This document shows, piece by piece, positions 5,442 to 6,929 of a stretch of 6,929 bases of DNA. The translations under genes and the position numbers were made by a program. The notes beneath the pieces are model-generated. The model did no database searches. It saw nothing but the letters and a program-made list of their open reading frames with translations, and was not told where the DNA came from. Every line of letters starts with the position of its first letter. The first letter of the stretch is position 1. The DNA comes from Frankiaceae bacterium (GTDB lineage Bacteria > Actinomycetota > Actinomycetes > JAFAQI01): contig JAVEEH010000248.1 of assembly GCA_030840545.1 (NCBI GenBank), positions 1 to 6,929 of the forward strand. Reading direction: 5' to 3'.

Positions 5442-5882
5442 GTGAGCGCCACCGCCGGGAGCGCGGCAGGTCAGCACGGACTGGTGGACAAGCTCGGCAT
5501 ACCGCCCGGCGCAGTTGTCCAGGAGGTCGGCTGGGACGACGACTGCGACGAGGAACTGCGGCAGATCATCACCGCACGCACGGGCCAAGACCTCGTCGAC
5601 GAGGACTACGACGACGTGGTCGACACCGTCATGATGTGGTGGCGCGAGGGCGACGGCGATCTCGTCGACGCCCTTGTCGACGCGCTGGGTCCGCTCGCTG
5701 ACCATGGCGTGATCTGGCTGCTGACTCCGAAGGCCGGCCGGGACGGACACGTCGAGCCGAGTGATGTCAGTGAGGCCGCACCCACGGCCGGGCTCCAGCA
5801 GACCAGCAGCATCAGCGCTGGGCGGGACTGGAACGGCGCGCGCCTGGTGGCGCCCCGGGCCGCCCGCGGCAAGGGCAAGTGA
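5442..5882 (+). CDS. DUF3052 domain-containing protein
   Basis: A 146-residue soluble, acidic protein of the DUF3052 family, restricted largely to actinobacteria and without a known function. The family pattern runs through the whole chain: LVDKLGIPPGAVVQEVGWDD, a stretch rich in Asp and Glu (DLVDEDYDDVVD), MMWWREGDGDLVDALVDALGPLADHGVIWLLTPKAG, then EAAPTAGLQQTSS and a basic tail ending RAARGKGK. There is no signal peptide or membrane segment. The length fits the M. tuberculosis relative Rv2239c as I remember it. The GTG start at 5442 is fixed by a strong Shine-Dalgarno sequence. Its TGA overlaps the GTG of ahpE by 4 nt (GTGA), so the two are translationally coupled. This pairing is conserved in actinobacteria next to aceE and hints at a link to redox or central metabolism, which is inference only. 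Confidence 0.92.
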   Translation: MSATAGSAAGQHGLVDKLGIPPGAVVQEVGWDDDCDEELRQIITARTGQDLVDEDYDDVVDTVMMWWREGDGDLVDALVDALGPLADHGVIWLLTPKAGRDGHVEPSDVSEAAPTAGLQQTSSISAGRDWNGARLVAPRAARGKGK

Positions 5883-6343
5883 CCGACGTGATCGAGGTCG
5901 GCTCCGAGGCTCCTGACTTCGAGCTCCGTGACCAACGTGCGCAGACGCATCGGTTGTCGTCGTACCGCGGTGAGAAGAACGTCGTGCTCGTGTTCTACCC
6001 GTTCGCGTTCACGGGCGTTTGCACCGGAGAGATGGGTGCGATCCGCGACGACATGGCCTCGTTGCAGAGCGAGGAGACGCAGGTGCTGGCCATCTCGTGC
6101 GACACCGTGGCGTCCTTGCGCGTCTTTGCCGAGCGCGAGGGGCTCGACTATCCGTTGCTGTCCGACTTCTGGCCGCACGGCGAGGTCGCGCGGGCCTATG
6201 GCGTGTTCAACGAGGGTCTGGGCGCTGCCGATCGAGGCACGTTCGTCATCGACAAGCAAGGCGTGGTCCGTTGGACGGTGCGCACCGAGATCTCCGAGGC
6301 GCGCACGATCGAGGACTATCAGAAGGCGCTTGCCGAGCTGTAG
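5879..6343 (+). CDS. ahpE: AhpE-type peroxiredoxin
   Basis: A 154-residue cytoplasmic thiol peroxidase that reduces hydrogen peroxide, organic hydroperoxides and peroxynitrite. The M. tuberculosis enzyme is recycled through mycothiol and mycoredoxin-1. The thioredoxin fold starts VGSEAPDFELRDQ. The peroxidatic site is PFAFTGVC (Pro41, Thr45, Cys48), with the active-site Arg at Arg119 in RGTFVID. The AhpE signature PLLSDFWPHGEVARAYGVFNE (92-112) is nearly identical to that of the mycobacterial protein. A second Cys, Cys74 in LAISCDT, has no counterpart in the M. tuberculosis protein as I recall it and might act as a resolving Cys. The GTG start lies in the GTGA overlap with the upstream stop. 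The next gene starts 2 nt after the TAG, so the three form one operon. Confidence 0.95.
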   Translation: MTDVIEVGSEAPDFELRDQRAQTHRLSSYRGEKNVVLVFYPFAFTGVCTGEMGAIRDDMASLQSEETQVLAISCDTVASLRVFAEREGLDYPLLSDFWPHGEVARAYGVFNEGLGAADRGTFVIDKQGVVRWTVRTEISEARTIEDYQKALAEL

Positions 6344-6345
6344 GC

Positions 6346-6651
6346 ATGCCCTGTTATCGATGTCGGGCCAGGCAGATGGACCCGGGCAAGGGCCCGAGTC
6401 CGTGGAAGCGCGGCGTCATCGATGACGAGCAGGTGCTCGTTTGTCCGGACTGCCAGGCGACGCACGACTGGGTCGCAGATCTCGACCGATGTGAGTCGTG
6501 CGGGTCGACGATGCTGCTGCGGGCGCTGGGGGAGACCCGGTGCCGGCAGTGCTCGTTCGTCAAGCAGGCATCCCGCGCGGGTGAGCGCGTCGGTGACGGA
6601 AGCCTCTCGGACGACGTGGCCGCCGCCCTGCGTCGGCGCTTTCAGGACTGA
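6346..6651 (+). CDS. Small four-CxxC zinc-ribbon protein, function unknown
   Basis: A 101-residue soluble protein with four CxxC knuckles: Cys3/Cys6, Cys33/Cys36, Cys49/Cys52 and Cys66/Cys69. Their spacing suggests two zinc ribbons: knuckles 1+2 enclosing PSPWKRGVIDDEQVLVCP, and knuckles 3+4 enclosing GSTMLLRALGETR. A short basic-and-acidic helix-like tail follows (VAAALRRRFQD). No catalytic domain is present, so a role in nucleic-acid or protein binding or in zinc or thiol chemistry is possible. I do not recognise a named family. The ATG is 2 nt after the ahpE stop with no separate Shine-Dalgarno sequence, so translation is probably coupled. A longer in-frame reading back to 6019 overlaps ahpE and is not expected to be coding. 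Being coupled to a peroxidase gene suggests redox or zinc homeostasis, as inference only. Confidence 0.85.
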   Translation: MPCYRCRARQMDPGKGPSPWKRGVIDDEQVLVCPDCQATHDWVADLDRCESCGSTMLLRALGETRCRQCSFVKQASRAGERVGDGSLSDDVAAALRRRFQD

Positions 6652-6677
6652 CCGGCCCGTATCCTGAGCCCGCCGGT
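6651..6677. repeat. Inverted repeat between the zinc-ribbon stop codon and the tRNA 5' end
   Basis: ACCGGC (6651-6656) and GCCGGT (6672-6677) are perfect 6-bp arms separated by 15 nt. The 5' arm begins inside the TGA stop and the 3' arm includes the first three bases of the tRNA. It could end the upstream operon, but using this stem would occupy the tRNA acceptor strand in any read-through transcript. No T-run follows. Confidence 0.3.
6660..6665 (+). promoter_or_regulatory. Candidate -10 element of the tRNA-Val gene
   Basis: TATCCT fits the TAnnnT consensus and ends 9 nt before the first base of the mature tRNA, so transcription would begin 1-3 nt upstream of it. No -35 hexamer at standard distance stands out; CTTTCA at 6639-6644 is only 15 nt away. 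Confidence 0.45.
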
Positions 6678-6748
6678 CCCATAGCTCAGATGGCTAGAGC
6701 GCCTCGCTTACAACGAGGAGGTCGCAGGTTCGAGCCCTGCTGGGACCA
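6675..6748 (+). tRNA. tRNA-Val, anticodon UAC
   Basis: A 74-nt gene that folds into a full cloverleaf. The acceptor stem GGTCCCA (6675-6681) pairs with TGGGACC (6741-6747), with discriminator A at 6748. The D stem is GCTC/GAGC with loop AGATGGCTA. The anticodon stem is CCTCG/CGAGG with loop CTTACAA, giving anticodon TAC at 6709-6711 (reads GUA/GUG, valine). The variable loop is AGGTC. The T stem is GCAGG/CCTGC with loop TTCGAGC. Every stem is perfectly paired. The 3' CCA is not encoded, as is common in actinobacteria, and must be added after transcription. Confidence 0.96.
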
Positions 6749-6812
6749 CTGGTTCATGGCTCGATTCAGCAAATGAGCGGCTTGCGGTCGAGTGCATGCG
6801 CCGACCCGTGCA

Positions 6813-6833
6813 GGACCAAATTCATTCTTGGCC
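6813..6833 (+). terminator. Weak stem-loop downstream of tRNA-Val, possible terminator
   Basis: GG(A)CCAA (6813-6819, bulged A at 6815) pairs with TTGGCC (6828-6833) around loop ATTCATTC, and TTAGCTT follows. The stem is short and the T-tract broken. It lies 65 nt after the tRNA, so it is only a modest candidate for ending the tRNA transcript. Confidence 0.25.
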
Positions 6834-6879
6834 TTAGCTTGACCGTGATCTTGGTCGGGTGACGGCCGCTATCGCGCCC

Positions 6880-6924
6880 TGCCGCGGGTGTGCTGGCGTG
6901 GCTTCAGTTGGGGAAGGCGGCAGG
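6880..6924. repeat. 8-bp perfect inverted repeat near the right edge
   Basis: CCTGCCGC (6880-6887) and GCGGCAGG (6917-6924) are perfect inverted repeats with a 29-nt spacer. Such arms could be the stem of an RNA hairpin or part of a larger structure beyond the edge. The spacer is too long for a simple terminator. A role cannot be assigned. Confidence 0.3.
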
Positions 6925-6929
6925 CTGCA

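Larger units (their letters stand above)
6749..6929. other. Region downstream of the tRNA with no gene that can be called
   Basis: This 181-bp tail is visibly less GC-rich than the rest, with runs such as ACCAAATTCATTCTTGG. No open frame longer than about 30 codons is convincing. A minus-strand frame is open from the edge to a stop near 6835, and a plus-strand frame from GTG 6861 to the edge; either could be the end or beginning of a gene cut by the window, but neither shows a family motif. Two inverted repeats and a degenerate copy of the tRNA 3' end are reported separately. Position after a tRNA and the base-composition change would suit an integration site, but no integrase or exact att repeat is visible. 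Confidence 0.5.

Noticed and set aside
5289..5750. N-terminal extension of the metal exporter on the minus strand, making a 506-residue frame.
   Set aside because: The extension is antisense to the DUF3052 gene and shows no family sequence. The exporter family starts near the ATG at 5288.
6839..6877. TTGACC (6839-6844) as the -35 of a promoter at the right edge.
   Set aside because: No TAnnnT hexamer lies 16-19 nt downstream; the nearest weak candidate is about 27 nt away. The imperfect GACC-GATC-GGTC symmetry here is too weak to call.

Overview
The window is high-GC DNA, dense with short-spaced genes, GTG as well as ATG starts, and -10 elements of the TAnnnT type placed directly against start codons. 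Together with a homodimeric AceE, a DUF3052 protein and an AhpE-type peroxiredoxin, this points to an actinomycete (Actinomycetota). A member of the Propionibacteriales is plausible, but the genus cannot be fixed from the sequence.

Layout. (1) 1-898, minus strand: the N-terminal 299 codons of aceE, pyruvate dehydrogenase E1, cut by the window edge. (2) 924-1331, plus: a YjbQ/UPF0047 protein, divergent from aceE across only 25 bp. (3) 1406-2158, plus: an uncharacterised secreted protein. (4) 2202-2888 and 2872-4233, plus: an OmpR-type response regulator and its membrane histidine kinase, overlapping by 17 nt. (5) 4230-5288, minus: a His-rich cation diffusion facilitator (Zn-type metal exporter) whose stop codon overlaps that of the kinase. 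(6) 5442-6651, plus: a tight three-gene operon of DUF3052 protein, AhpE peroxiredoxin and a small four-CxxC zinc-ribbon protein. (7) 6675-6748: tRNA-Val(UAC). (8) 6749-6929: a compositionally different stretch with no gene that can be called.

How it fits together. aceE beside a divergent DUF3052-ahpE pair is a conserved actinobacterial arrangement (Rv2241 and Rv2239c-Rv2238c in Mycobacterium tuberculosis, from memory). Here the two halves are separated by about 4.5 kb holding YjbQ, the secreted protein, the two-component system and the metal exporter. That block looks like a lineage-specific insertion into a conserved core. The secreted protein may be a target or partner of the two-component system, and the exporter may be regulated by it, but no shared operator is visible.

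I do not see a defence system, CRISPR array, insertion sequence or biosynthetic cluster. The most interesting signals are a very compact bidirectional promoter that may drive two leaderless genes, a hairpin that encodes the ends of two convergent genes, a perfect palindrome between the metal exporter and the DUF3052 operon, and the uncharacterised zinc-ribbon protein coupled to ahpE.
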